64,000 bases of DNA from Numenius arquata (GCF_964106895.1 NC_133584.1:42489587-42553586); one strand, 5' to 3'; positions 1 to 14,135 are shown, counted from the first letter of the stretch. The notes: generated by a model not told the origin, from the letters alone. A program made the numbers and translations.

Positions 1-2504
1 AGTTACCCAGGCTCCATCACATGTGTTTCTCCAATCTCATTTTGCTGTAAGAGGAATTACGATGCCAAGTACATATTCAGGACACCTAAATTAGGAGAAA
101 GATTCAGCTATGGAGCCAGAGAACTACATGTAGATGTTTTAATCTCACCATGATTATTTCTTTTTCAAGCTGATTCACTTTTCTAAACAGAGGCATCTAC
201 TGCTGTCTGACCCATCCCAGCTCCTAGCTGTGGCTTCAGAGGGCACAGGTTTCCCCATAGGTCTTCCTGGAGATTTCTGCCAGCCCTGTGCAATTATCTG
301 TCAAAGATGCCATTTTGAGACTGAATTAGGGTGCAGCTCCTAATGCAGTTCCTAATGACTGTCTGCTAGGTATATTTGTACTTCCTAATAAGGAATAAAA
401 AACCAGAAGCTGGAAAGTTCTGTCATGTTTTGCATTTTTTTCACTTTGTTTCTTTTTCACCTATCTGAAATATCAGCGGTTTTCTGCTGTCAGTAGAAAA
501 ATAACCATATCACCAGGCACATTTTCATTAAAAACCCTGTTTAGTTCAGACATTACCTTTCTTTTAAAACATTTACTCTTTAGTTACTAAGCTTAGATAA
601 GTCTCAAAACTCTTTAATATTGCAAAAAATATTCAGAGGAAAAAATATTCAGGAAACTTTAGTCAGGGCACGGTATAACTCCATTACATTTATAAGCATA
701 AAAACTATTTGATCCAGGACAGTCAACACTTTAATACACGATTAGGCAAACACAAAACAGGAGAGATACTGATCATTCCCTGGCATATTCTCCAAGGCCC
801 AGCAGCTTGTGTTGTATGGATATTCTAAGTCAAAGTCTGCATTGTCACCGTTGTGCTCAACACCTCAGTACCACGAGTCTTCCGCAGGTCTAATCAACTT
901 CTGTTTGAACCAATGCATTATTTTCCTAGCATATGCTTTTAATGCCAAATAATTATGCATGTGATTGTGTAGTGAAATATATTCACTACGCATTTCACAA
1001 TGTTTTTTTTCTTCTCTTATACCTGATGTCTGATAATTTCATTGGAAACGTTCCCCTTCATTTATTGCGTGGTCAATCATTCCTAAGACTGTTCTGCACA
1101 CCCTTCATGTTTCACAGATCATGACTCACATATCTTCCCTTCTATTATTATCTCGATGCCAAGCAGAGTAGTTCTGGCCATGAAAGCTCTTGCACAGAAG
1201 CTATTGCTTACCTCTGAACCTCACTGTTGATTTTTTTTCAATTTACTTTATCTTTTTTGAGATAAGATCACCAAACAAGTATGCAAAAGTCAAGATACGG
1301 ATATGGTACACTTTTAGCTATAAATATATATGTATACGTATTGCACATGCATACACAGACATTCATACAGTGGCAGAATATTTTTCATTTTATTTAATTC
1401 CTTACCATGACATTTAGATAGTTTGTGGGGGCAGCGCTGGGCACAGCAGTACACACAAGCACACAGAAGGTCATGCCTTATTTATGATGGGATTTAATCC
1501 CATTTAGGTTATACAAGACAAAAACTGCCCACCCCAAACCATCCCATTAGCCATCATCTCATCCTAATAAAATTTTATCATCTTTAGACACTTACTGTTT
1601 GGTAAGAATTTCTGTATTTAACAAAGGCTAGCATTTTGATCATGTACAGAATTGTCAGAGTAGAGTAGCTAAAGGCCTTATCCCAAGTGAAACCATAGTG
1701 GGCTTTAGAAACTAGTTAGGACTGGAAGGACCTGGTTCAGATGTCACGAGCCAAATATATTTAAGAAACCCTCTGTCTTCCCTCTTTATCCTCCCAACAT
1801 GCAACTGCAACCATATTTTTAAAAAGAAGAAGATACACTAAGAAGAAGTGGTGCTCATCCTTACACAGCAAATTATTAACAAGGATATTTCCCCAGGGAC
1901 TAAGGGGGCTAAGGGTGTCCTTCTAAGCTTTGAATGTCAGAGAGCAAGACTCTAAACCCCAGGCCTCCAAACAGGTGCTGGTGAGTTTTAAGAACCACTA
2001 GGAATAAGTGGTGCTTTAAAATAGGCAGTCTGCCTCCCTCGTAATTGGGCATCAAAAGCTCTTTATACTCAGGTTGTGTGAAGCCATATATGGAAACTGC
2101 AAGCAGAACCATGAGAATGGATGCGTTCTAGGACACTTAAAAGTTACTTGGTGCTGATTCCAAAACCAGTAGCCATCAGAGACAAAATTTAACTATATTA
2201 TTTGTTGTTGCTATTAAGAAGTTTGCTTATGCGCACCTATTTGAAAAAAGATACCACAAACCTGAAATATGTTAATAACTCCCCGAGAAGCATTATAAAG
2301 AGGTTGAAATAGAAATCAGGCATGCAAGTGCCACCAGTGACAATCTGTCACTTGATCCACCTTCTAATCCACATCTTTACCGGTCCTGTTCCCAGCTCCT
2401 TCTTCTTTCTTTGGTATCAGTTTGCCAGCCATCGTGCTGAACCTGGATCCCAGGTTTTTAATGAATTGCTTCACAAGAAGTAAACGGACATATAGTCCCT
2501 TTTC
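1..2504. other. AT-rich non-coding stretch
   Basis: I see no gene here. The frames are short (under about 75 codons) and lack recognisable motifs. A short phrase near 1725-1740 resembles the CR1 3' tail wording but is too short to call. Likely intergenic or intronic bird DNA. Confidence 0.6.
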
Positions 2505-2668
2505 CCTCTCCTCTCCTCTCCTCTCCTCTCCTCTCCTCTCCTCTCCTCTCCTCTCCTCTCCTCTCCTCTCCTCTCCTCTCCTCTCCTCTCCTCTCCTCTC
2601 CTCTCCTCTCCTCTCCTCTCCTCTCCTCTCCTCTCCTCTCCTCTCCTCTCCTCTCCTCTCCTCTCCTC
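2505..2668. repeat. (CCTCT)n pentanucleotide microsatellite
   Basis: About 33 almost uninterrupted copies of the 5-bp unit CCTCT (GGAGA family on the other strand) run for about 164 bp and stop where a CR1 fragment begins. One strand is pure pyrimidine, so triplex or H-DNA formation is possible. Long open frames across it on both strands (Leu-Ser and Arg-Gly-Glu type repeats) are artefacts of the repeat. Length is probably polymorphic between individuals. Confidence 0.97.
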
Positions 2669-3400
2669 AAATGAAGATGAACGCAAGGTCCTGCACCTGA
2701 GAAGAAAGAACTCCATGCAATGGTACAGACTGAGGGCTAACAGAAGTTTGTCAATGAAGGACTTGGTGTCTTGCTGGACAGCAAATTGAGCATGAGTCTG
2801 CAGCGTTCTCTTGAGACACTGAGGGTTATCTGCATACTGGGCTGTACTATATAGTATATAACCCACAGGATAATGGAAATTATTATTCCCTTCTAATTGG
2901 GATGTCTGAGACTATATCTGGAGCAGTCCAGTTTTGGGGTCCCCACTGCCAGAAACATAACAATAAACTGGAGCAAGTCCAGAGGAGGGCCACTGACTTA
3001 CACAGCTGGAGCACGTAACATTCGGGCAGAAGCTGAGAGAAGTTTGTGTGTGCTCAGCCTGGAGGAGAGAAGGCTAAGGAGGGATCCAGCTGCTGTCTTC
3101 AACTATATTATAGTTGGTTATGTATAAGACTCTTCTCAGAGGTGCCAAAATAGCATGAGAGGCAATGGTCACAAGTTGCAACACGGGAAGTTCCTATTGA
3201 CCATAAAGAAAATATTCTTCATCATGGGATCAGTCAGCCCTGTAAAAATTCCCCCAAAAGGTTATGGGATTTCCAGTTTTGGAGATACTCAAAACTTGAC
3301 TGTTCAATCCCTGAGCATCTTGCTCTAACTCTGAAGCTAGGTCAACTTTGAGCAGGGTGTGGAACCAGATAATGTCCAGAGATCCCTTCCAATCTAAATT
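2669..3400 (+). mobile_element. CR1 LINE fragment (3' part, degraded)
   Basis: This is a 5'-truncated CR1 non-LTR retrotransposon copy in + orientation. It carries the 3' end of ORF2 as a broken frame. Recognisable wording includes the stretch near 2690 (aaggtcctgcacctg), the ctcagcctggaggagagaaggct block at about 3053-3075, and the 3' tail at about 3380-3400 (agatcccttccaatct). Small insertions and stops break the frame, so it is dead. It begins directly after the CCTCT microsatellite. The exact 5' edge is uncertain. Confidence 0.85.
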
Positions 3401-5940
3401 TTAAATAATCACATATTTATATTTAAAGTACAAAGGCATTTTCAAAGTTAAGGTTCAATTTCCAGTTCAAAAGTCTTCATGTTAAGCTTCAGAAAGATGT
3501 ACAACCATTTTTAACTATAATGCACTTGGTAGATTTCAGGCCAGTAGTAATGATATATGTGATATGAAAACAAAACCACAAAAAAGCAGCATGTCTGTGC
3601 AATCTCAAATGAAGCATATAGAGCATGGGCTGCTGTAACTTGATCAAGTTTTTATCTGTGTACACATTATATAGCATATATCTGACTCATATGTTTGTAT
3701 TCAAAATAGCCCAAATGATAACACATTAACAAAAACTGAATCAGCACAAGAATATATTGCTTACACAATTTATAAATGATGACATTATTAAATGCAGTGA
3801 AAATGAATTTTTGTAGTCAAGACTCAGGCAACATAGATCTGTAAATCAAAGCATATTGTCTGAAATGACTTAGGAATAAAATTTGTGAACTTTAAAGGAA
3901 AAAAGGATCTTCAGAATCAAAAGTGAAAGAGAAGGTTAAAGGAAGTAAGAAGACAAAAGTGAAACAAATAAGTAAGATTTTTTAAGAAATAATGAACGTT
4001 ATGCTCTGGGGCAAAGACAAAGATTACAATACAAGCATGCAATCCAAATGTAAAAGCATTTAGGTAAAGTAAGAAGTATTTTCAAACTATTTCTATGGTT
4101 GAAATAGTAGCATTTGAAAAACAGAAGAAAACTACAGTATCACATTTGTATAAGGAATTATTAATTCTACTCATTGAGCTCCCCCTTTTAACCCATCCTC
4201 ACTGTGAAAGGGTCATTTATTCTTCACTGACTACCTTGCAAAAAACAAGGACCAGAAAAGGGAAGAAAATAGCTGTTTTCTCCAAACGTTGAAAATAAAT
4301 TGGTTTTAGCCAGATCTATGCAACAGACAAATACAATTTAAGCCCAAACATGAGTAGTGATAGTGTCAAACAACTCTGTGTTTACCCCTAGAATTAAATA
4401 GAAGCAGAATGTAATGGAGGGAAGATCCAACTCCATAGGTATTCATACACTAATTCTTGAATTAATTTAATAATTTTGATTGGCAATATAATATTATGGG
4501 AGAAAGACATACAAGATTGATGCTAGTTTTCCTTATGAGCAGAAAGTCCCAATTCCTGAAGGAATAGTTGCTTTTCTCTCATCTAAACACAATTTACCAT
4601 TATTTTTCAAACTGTCACAGAAAGGGGCTAAAGAAATTCTACTAAGACACCTATAGGTGACCTTTAGGTAATTCATTCAAAGACCAACTGCTAAAAAAAG
4701 CAATATGATTCTAACAAAATAAATGGTAAATTTGCAGTGGCAGAGGATCAGACTGTTTTCTGTTTCTTGGATGTTATTCTTATATTTTCTGAAAAGTATG
4801 AATGATAATTGAACAGAGACTGACAGCACCATAAGAAGTGCTGCTCTGATCGTACTTCAGCACATATCAGACAAAAAAATTTAGCAGATAAAAAATAGCC
4901 TTACTTTTTACAGAATTGAAGTTAATAATGTAGATAACCATTTATATGGGTGGGGCCTAAGAATTTTGGTAGTCAATTAGAATTGGGTACCTAATGCCCT
5001 GGGATTTTAAAGTGCTTAAATAATTCACATATGTAACTCTTAAGAAAAGACTAAAATTGTACTGTCAAAAAGAGGAGAATCTGTCATAGATATCAGTGAG
5101 AATACACCTGTTGCAGAAAACCTGAGATCGTGGAAAAAGCTGGATTTTTAAATGTATCGCACACAAAAAACCCCTAAAGTTGTCTTGTGATGTACATATG
5201 TGGCATCACCTTTACAAAGTCCTGATTTGATCCATCATGACTTTCAATGCAAAATATTAGCAAAAAATTCTACCTACCATTGGGAGAATGGTCAGATCAC
5301 CTAAAATTAGACTGGTACTTTAAAACATTATCAAGTTGATTGTTTAGGCAGAAGTGAAATTTTATTTAGAAAAATTAAAATTAGCCACAGACTTGGGAAG
5401 GAAAAGGCGGCTCTCCAATGCAATGAAGAAGACTTAAAGTTTTAAGAAACATTCTGCTTTTAATTATGGTTAATTATGGTTTAATTGGTTAAGAAAAACA
5501 TTCTAACTTATAAAGTTAAATTAATTGAACTTAAAATTGGTGCAGATTTTAGTTAGAGAAGGCCCATTATTAAAGAGTGGGTAGATTAAGAGAAAAAGCA
5601 TTTGATCAAAACTGATCATGCTACCACAGGCAAATGAGTTACCAGCCATCAGCAGTATTACAGTAATTTGCCATGTGCTCTCTTCCAACTGTATCTAATT
5701 AGCATTTTATTTCAATATTCACAGTAAGTTATTATGACATAGCTTAAGTGAAGTGAATATATTTTACACTGCAACAGCAAACTAAAAATACACACACAGT
5801 AGATTATAGCTCAGCTGAGGTCCTGGAGCTCATTACTTTATGGTAACCTAACCATTTTCAACATGTTTAATGCTAACATGAGCCTGGTATATCTTTCTTC
5901 CTTGGCATGTCCTCTTTTTCTTCTTCTCTTCCCTCCTTAG
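3401..5940. other. AT-rich non-coding stretch
   Basis: I see no gene, RNA or clear repeat. The frames present are short and featureless. A small direct repeat of TTAATTATGG lies near 5460-5480. Confidence 0.6.
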
Positions 5941-6020
5941 ACAGAATTTCAGGATTGAGAAGAAGAAAGAAGAGAGAATTCACAGACTGGCCATATGACC
6001 AGGATTTCCAGACACCCAGG
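5941..6020 (+). other. candidate exon flanked by good splice signals
   Basis: A strong pyrimidine tract ending in AG (about 5911-5940) is followed by an 80-bp block and then a near-consensus donor, CCCAGG/GTAAGTG, at 6021. One of the three forward frames is open through the block and encodes a basic segment (RRRKKRE) followed by a Trp/Tyr/Asp-containing stretch. The other two frames have stops. I recognise no protein, and no partner exon is visible in the window. It may be an internal exon of a coding or long non-coding transcript, or a chance match. Confidence 0.28.
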
Positions 6021-9000
6021 GTAAGTGGGATCTGGACATGCCTTGTGGAGTTGATCTGTGCAATTGCTAACCATCTGCATAGTGTGTGCGTGTTAGATCA
6101 GATGTGCGCATATGTAGCAAGTTCAGTGTATGGCACACAGCCCATATTTCCCTCTGAAATCCCCTGGATGTGTGCCCATCCTTTAATTCTGTATACCTCA
6201 AACAACTCCTTCCATTCTCCTTTCTAGTAGCATACAGAAAGTTAAGAAAGTTGTCCTATAAAGTAAAAAGCATGGTAAGAGAACGGCAGCAGTCAAACAC
6301 TTTTAAAACTTCATCAAGAGCACTGTCAACAGTATTAGCTGCAAATTATTTATTGCAATCAGCAGCAACCTACTATACACATACAACAGTACAACCAGCT
6401 GAGAACAAACACCACACACTTCATCACAATGAGCATTTGCATAACACAGTGCAGGCACTCAGTATTATGTCACTAATGTGACTCTTTCTGTAGTCCCTTG
6501 AGTGCCTCTGGCTTTGCAGAGTACATCCAGCTAAATAGCACTTGTATGGCCCTAGGACATATGCCGTCTGGCCTCCTGCAGCCACTGCTCAATTGAATAT
6601 AATGGAGTCATGCTAAATGACACAGCCCTCAGCATGGTAGGCGGAGGGGGCAGGCACAAGCACAAAGAATTAATCAAGCAAGCCAACTCTAAATTGTACA
6701 AATTCTGTCAAGCAAATATCTATAATATATTCTGTCACTGAGACTGTCAAAATGGGCTAAATCCTCAGCTCAAGTGAAAATAGTACAGATATTCTAAATT
6801 ACACCAATTATGGCAATATGCACTAACAGAAGATCTTGCCTTATTTTACAGGGTTTTTAAAAATTTGATGCCACAAAGAGGCTTAGAAGCCACACTTTCT
6901 GCTTTGTACTCTTTCCTCCATTCACTGAACTTCATTTTACTGTACATTAGAAAGTCTCTGCTTTTCTGCCTAGGAGTAAAAGCTGGTCCTGTCCTGTTCT
7001 TTCCTGGACTGTCACTGCAGTCCTAACTTTGTCAACAGCTCTGGGATAAAGACTGGTTACTTAACTTGTACCCTAAGGCTATGCAAATGATCTCTAGCAA
7101 GTAGTTGTCATTTCATCTTCTCCTTCTTATGCTTCTGAAATATTTCCACTATTTGCAATTTTCACCAATTTCTTAATTTATGTATTTTCTGTAATTAACT
7201 CAAGTATCCAGCATAGCTATATAATTATATATTAAATAAAACCCACATTCATTTGATCAGGAATTTGCTGTACCAGAAGAATACTTAAGTGTTTTCTGCA
7301 AAGCTGAAGCAATTCAATTTATTTCACACTGCCCCGTTCTCCACTTCAAAGCAATTAAGATAAAAATAATAAATACAAGTTTACACTGTTTTTTCAGGTG
7401 GTGTAATGGTACCACAAAGGTTTAGTTTCAGTAACTGGATAAATAGCTGAAAAAAAAATTAGAAAGTTTTAAGATGGCAGATATTCCAATGAAAGACAAG
7501 CAAAATTTTCTAGAGTTCAGGTTTGAACTAGCTATAAATTGAAAGTGAACAAATCAGTTTATAACCCTGTCTCTGGAACTAACTTTTTATGCCTGTGAAT
7601 AAGGAGTTTATTTCCAAGTTCTGTTTTATTATTGACTATCTGTAAAATGGTATATAAAAATTCTTTACTAGTATCAGTCACACAGTTTAATTAACAAGTA
7701 TTAATAGTGGCAGCGGTGCTAATAAAACTGGCTTCTTTTTGTTGTCACAGCTGTTCTCAATCTACCACTGTATTGACATTGTAAAAGGAAAACCATGGTA
7801 TATCCCTTTCTTGAATTTTGAGACTACACAGAAATGACTTAACATCCAAACTGGATTTCCAAATTCCCCACATTTTTTAAAATCCTTAAGGAGAAAAGTA
7901 ATCACTTATTGTTAGCTCAAATTATATAGGGCATGTTCTGTTTAAAGCTGGTAAGATCTAGACTGCCACCAGGTCAGAAGTTTGTATCAAGCTGAAGATG
8001 CAGATGAACAAAAGCAGAAGCAGCTTAACATCACAAATACCATTTTGAGTTGACTGTGGAAGTAGAGCAAAATAGGATGTGTTTGTACAACAATGAAAAA
8101 GGTCAAGCAAACATACTATTATATTAATATCTTGTGTAATGTCCTTATGGTTAAACCCTCTTTTTTTTTTTTTTTTATTACATAAATATACTGGTTACTG
8201 TTCACGTACCTGTCTTGCACAAAACAGGCTCAGGAGGCATATTCCCTCTGAGACAGGTGCACAGCATGTGGCTCTCAGCTGGGTTAAAAGAAAAGCATGC
8301 ATATGTATGTTGCTGAGCATAGGGAGAAAGGCAAATGGATGAAAGTTGATCTGATACAAAAGAGAAGCATGAAATGAAAGGACATACAACACACAGAAAG
8401 GGGACAGATGCATAAGTATACTAAATAGAAACAAAAGTTCTGTGCATTAAAATGGAGAGTAAGCAAAAATTAATATTCCCCTACTCACATATATTAGGAA
8501 GATTATTTTCTTAGGAATTACAGTTGTCAATAGTTAATAGGGCGTTGTTTTTCTTAAACAAAACTGGAATATTTCAAAATACGGGCTCTTCAGAGAATGA
8601 ACTGAAAAAACAGATAAAAGAGCTGAACTCAGAGGGAACCCAAACAGAATATGCACTAACAAGTTAGAACCACAACTCTCTGATGTTCCTTATCACTTCA
8701 TCTTTAGCAAAGTCCATCTGTACAGGAGCTCTCATTTCTGTACTAAAGAAGGGTTATACAATTAGAAGTGATCATATAAACAGAAATCCCACAATGAATC
8801 AGGATGACGATTCAGCATTTTCTCAGATCACTTGAAGGAGTGAATGAATTTTCAAAAGCACTGGAGAGATTAGAATACTTCTACATTGTATTCAACTACT
8901 TTTTGTTTTCTAGTTATACTGCCTTTATTTACCCATCTCTCATAGGCAGGACAGTATTTTTTCTTATGCGTAGCAGTATATCTTTCAGTGCTTAGAGCTC

Positions 9001-11083
9001 TCTAAAGGAAAACTAAAAACCTGCAGTCAAATGTGAAGCTAAAATTGACCTTAAAGTCCTGTTGTGTCTCATCTTCATCTAATCTGATTACAATCTATGG
9101 AGAAATTGGTTATTTTTCATTTCACTGTCCTGTCCAAAGTCTGTGTCATACACGAGTCTATAAAAACATAAAAATAAAAAAGTGACAAAATATTTGCTAA
9201 AACTACCATAGGAATTTACGGAGTCAATTGAGCTTCTTTATCTATTTTTAAAATGTACATATTCTGAAAACAAAGACTGATATAGCCTCGTATTAAAGAA
9301 TAATTCTCTACCTGCAGTTCTTCACAACTCAGTGGCAATTTCACGTAAGTTTGAAGCCAAATACAATTCAAATCAACAATGTACAGTTAGAAAATGCAAC
9401 TACAATAAACTTTGAAGCAAACCCCTACCAGTGTGCACTTTAAAGATATTTCTAGAACAGAAACTATCAGGCACAGACTCCAGATTCTCTCTTTTAGTGA
9501 CTTCCAAGTGCAATTTAATGTTAACATTATAGAAATGCATAAGGAGGTTGAAAGCGGTTGAGATGTTCATCTATTTTCAATTGTATGCTATTTTCTGTTT
9601 GGGTATAAAACTTCAGAATTCTACCTGTAGTTGGACTGATAAAAATAAAAAAAAAAAAAACCAAAACTGTTCAAGCAAACATTTGCTAGTTGTCTCAATT
9701 TTGGAGAATTAAAAGGATTTTTTTTTAAATAAAAATAAGTCCTTTCTTGAAAATCCATTTTACACAAACAATTTTTGCAAAACAGTATAGGAAAAAGATT
9801 TACAGCTCTTTCAATTAAGCTGACATTGTCATTCTGGGGATGGGGTGGCAGGAAGGCTCTTCTATCTAAGCATTTAAACATTTTTTTCATGGGTTAAACA
9901 GAGCCTGTATCTCTTTTTTAGCTTCAGGGTATGCTATATACCTTGTCTCTAGGTGACCATGCAGGTGGGAACAAAAGAATCAAGCTTGTGGATACCGGGT
10001 ACACACATCTCTAAATTTCAGCAGTGATCTATCTACAGAATAAAAGATGCATTTTCCATCGGCTTCTGTAAAGCCATACTCTAAGCCAATCCCACTGCAC
10101 ACTGAAAACACCAAAGTTGATGAAGAACTACTCAGCAGATGCAAGTAACTTCATATTCTAGTACAGGGTCAATCTAGATATGAAAATATTCCACTTTATC
10201 CCTTTTCTACATTCAGTTTTCTGGTGTGTTTGCAAGTAATGGCCTTGTACATAAAAAAGCATAGACAATAGCAAGGTGATAGGAGCCTTAGTTAGGAAAA
10301 GTTATTTTTAGTTAGGAAAAGTTTATTACATTTGAGGAATTGGTCTAAACTGTTTTTGAGTTTTTACCACCCCTACTAAGTACATTCATTAGCTTCAATG
10401 GAAAAAAAAATATCTCAGAGCCAAGTGAAATACAACTTATCCAATACAGAATGACCCATGGGGAAAACAGAAGTAATCAGTCTGGAAATCTGACTGTTTC
10501 TAAAGCATCTACATGGTATACCCTACACTGACAAAACATAGGTGAGGAAAGAGGTTTCTACTGGGATGACTGTACCCTCAACTACATAATCATCATGTAA
10601 ACTGGAATTTACAGTATGCATTGTAATGCCTGACATGAAACTGATTTGTAACTCCATGCATCTGAGCTCTGACATCATATAGAATAAAATTACCAGTAAG
10701 AATTTAATCTCTATTTTTACAGAGGACAAAGTATTATTGGGTGGGAAGTCAGCCACAGGAGAGACAAGAAGCCTATGAAGCAGGATGAGAAGAAACTGTT
10801 CTTCTCCTAACAGACCTATTACAGAACTAAGTGTTCAAATTAATTGGTCAAGTAGTATGTAGAAAAATAAAATAGACAGGCAGAAAGAATCCAAAGCGAA
10901 AATACATGCATTGTTAGCATTGTTATTACAGAGGAGGTACTCTGAGATCAATGTTCAATTTTCTTGGGTTCTACTAAGCAGCTATTCATAAATAGTCAAA
11001 CTCCTCTTTGGCTATACATGTAACAGCTTGTACAGTCAGTTCTGAAAACCAACAAATTTATGCTAGATAGTCCTCTATGAGAA
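6021..11083. other. AT-rich non-coding stretch
   Basis: I see no gene. Contents include a poly-T run at about 8159-8176, an A-rich run at about 9647-9662, and a tandem duplication of TTAGTTAGGAAAAGTT at 10288-10303 and 10308-10323. Frames are short and unlike any family I know. Confidence 0.6.
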
Positions 11084-11245
11084 AAAAAAAAAAACAAAAA
11101 CCAAAAAAAACAATAAACCATACAAAACCCAGCAAGACTGAAGAAGAAGAAAAAAAAAACCCTCTACTACCCTTCTAGTAGTAGACTAGACCCCTCTACT
11201 ACCCCTCTACACTCTTCTTCTACACTACCCCTCTACTTCCCTTCT
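11084..11245. repeat. low-complexity A-rich tract and degenerate CCCTCTACTA repeats
   Basis: An A/C-rich run (about 11084-11160) is followed by irregular repeats of the type CCCTCTACTA and CTTCTTCTAC (about 11161-11245). This is simple sequence with no coding potential. Confidence 0.8.
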
Positions 11246-11461
11246 TCTTTCAAATCCATTTCTGACCTTACCTTCTTTTCCTCTGCCTTCCCCACACACT
11301 GAAGTCTTGATGGCTCTTCCCTCTTTCCTCCAGTGCTTCCGAGCACACAGTATTTTCTTCTCGATAGAAACTGCTATTCGCATTTTCTCCTCCATTTTCT
11401 AGGTGCTGGCATTTTTCTGTTTTCCTTTTCCCTCTCCTATTAATGTCTAGGTCTTTCTTTA

Positions 11462-11486
11462 AGCTCACCAAGATCCTTGGTGAGCT
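11462..11486. repeat. short perfect inverted repeat (11-bp arms, 3-nt loop)
   Basis: The arm AGCTCACCAAG is followed by ATC and then CTTGGTGAGCT, giving a perfect hairpin-forming sequence. No gene or mobile element boundary is apparent around it. Function unknown. Confidence 0.6.
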
Positions 11487-14135
11487 CACACAAAACTTTC
11501 AACTACCAAGGACTTTGCTGCTCTGCTGAAGGAAGGCTGTATCAGTGTTTCATTCAGAAGAATCAGCTGACTGTGAGGAATTGACTACATACAGAATCCC
11601 TTTACTCCTTTAAAATAATATCCCTATTTCTTTTTTAAGAAAATCAGAAATTGAATATAAAAGTGCAACACTTTTCATTTACATAGTTTGTAACAAAAAT
11701 GATGAAGATAGCAACAAAGTAGGGTGATTTCACAGGGAGCAGGGAGGAAAGGAAAGGCAATTGGGAAACACAGTATAAAATAAGAAAGTCCTTTTTTTTC
11801 CTCAGTTTGCAGCAGAACTTTTTTTTTCTCCTTCTTTGCAATCATTTTTCTAGGCAAGGTCCAGAAATCTATTAGTATACTCAAAGAGAAAACTTTTGAC
11901 TCATCTTTTCCTGTTATTTCCATTTTTCCTTCTTTAAGACGACTAAATGCGCATTTGGGCATAGGAATAGAAGTGAAGGACAAGTGGGAAGTCAGTTTCA
12001 AAGACAGGAAATCTGATTTCGAACAAATATAGACAGTACAAGGTACAATCTGAATGATGAAACAAAAAAATAAAGAACATTAGTAGAGAAGAGGAGACAC
12101 TTTGGAGAATCGGGAAAAAATACATAAAACATGAAGATAATTCTCATCCCAGATCCATTTCCTACAATACAAAAATCCGAAATATCGCACTTTGAAATAA
12201 TTACACGACAATACAATTTACAACTTGGCCACAGTAAATAATGTTAATGAACAAATTAAGGCAGTTTTATGGTTGGAACTGTAACTAAGACATGCAGTAC
12301 CATTGGCTGTAGCACACCCTGTCACACAGGCCTGATGATACCTCCTCACTTCTGATCTAAATCTCTCATGTTATAACTCTACTGTTTCTGTCACTGCTTC
12401 TCCCTCTCACAATGACTTCCAGTGTTTCTAAATCCTACATCCTTCCATACCATATCAGTTACTGGCTTCCACAGATAAAGGCAAAAATTGCATCTTGACA
12501 TCATTTAGGTAAGTGACATAGTCTAGTTTCAGAAGTAAAACTGAGGGTAGAGTGGAAAAGATTTTTTTTAAACTTATTTACTTATTTACATGGGTAAATA
12601 CCCTAGCAACTAGCACACAAATCTGCAGCACACAAATGCTGCAGTCTCAGCAACCAGAGTTGGTTGCTGAAACATGAAGTTGGAAGGACTTTAACATGGG
12701 CTATCAAGTAGGATGTGCAATATAATATTTATCTAAGCACATCTACAGACAAAGGAAATGACAAAGTAGGGCTGTGAAAGAAGATACTTGCTTTCATTTG
12801 GCTGCTAGCAGTAATCTGAATAGAATATGTGTGTCCCCTTCAAAGAAAGCAACTGAGGAGCTGACAAAAATGCGGCTGTTTACTTTGTCCTGGAACATGG
12901 AACCCTCTGGAGTGAGTGGGGGATACCTCCTTCCCCAACAAAAGCCGAGAAAAATCCGTACAAATAAGCTTCTGGCATAGCTGGGGCAAAGACCAACATG
13001 TCGTCAACAGAGAGGAATAAGAGAGCAGGGACAAGATGCACAAAAGCAATCAGCCTTCACAGATGATGAAAAGACAGATATTTTCCCAGGGATCAGACAG
13101 GATCATCTATAATTTTCTGCAACCCAGGGAGCCTCTGAAAGTTGCTGAGATAAGACCAAGACTGAAAGTAAGACCTGTGAAGACACAGTTGGTGAAAGGA
13201 AGATGTGCTGTGTTCTGTTTCAGCCGCCTGATGCAATACTCTCTGCTTTACTTACCTTTTTCTAAAAATAGGTTTTAATCAGAAAAAGAAGTAGGTTTTA
13301 AAGACTTTTTTGTGTATACCCCATTTAAGAAGAACAATACCAGAGCACTGACCAGCTCAAGAGTCCCATCAGAATGAGAAAACATGCTGGGTGTTCAGCA
13401 TTTACATTGTTCGGGAGGTTATTAAGCCTGAGCTACTAGTAATGGCATGATATTTCATGATAAGATGTGAAAACTGTGCAGTTTATCCTACCATCTCACA
13501 TTTTAACAAAGTGGAAAGAACAATGTTATTAAAAAACTTCAAGAAAATCTATTTTGTATATTTTTGTCTTCACAGCCAAGTTTCCCAATTTCACATGCTC
13601 CCGAAGCAACAGTCAGACAAAACTTTGACATGAGGCTGTCACAAGGTTAGATATCTTGTGAATCAATATGGCTAGAAATTAGACATTTGGATTCTGAGCT
13701 TCCACATGCAAAATGCTGTGTAAAAACATTAATAAGAACTAATTAAGTTTGACATTTTAAAACTATAAAATATGGATCTAACCACATAGCAGGAGCGCCC
13801 ACCTTACATGGATGTATCGTTAGAAAATGATGTATGTCAGTGTTGCATAATAGGGTTCATGCTTCAGTATTTCTATTCTTCTCCACGCTTCATAATACTA
13901 TCTAATAGGTAAAGGAGTCAGAGTCAATCCCCAAAATAGTTTTACCAGAAAGCATGCGCCGCTGTTTGGATGGCTGCAGCTATTTCATCATCCCTAAAGA
14001 GGACAGAAAATACACCTGTACTTTCAAAAAGGAGATACAGTAAACCAGTATGACTCACTGGTCTCGCTATATGTTTACACTTAAAATATTCATCATCTTC
14101 AGGTCATAACTTTCAATTTTTAAAGCCAGTTTTAA
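11487..14135. other. AT-rich non-coding stretch
   Basis: I see no gene. Pyrimidine-rich and A-rich patches produce short frames on both strands. No repeat family is recognised. Confidence 0.55.

Noticed and set aside
1720..1745. CR1-tail-like words (GGACTGGAAGGACCTGGTTC)
   Set aside because: The match is about 20 bp with no continuation, too short to separate from chance.
2422..2866. Open frames across the CCTCT array on both strands (70-131 codons)
   Set aside because: They exist only because a 5-bp repeat without stops was read through; the residues are pure repeats.
12475..12509. 35-bp micro-exon between an AG and GTAAGTGA
   Set aside because: The acceptor tract is weak and the block is too short to support without transcript data.
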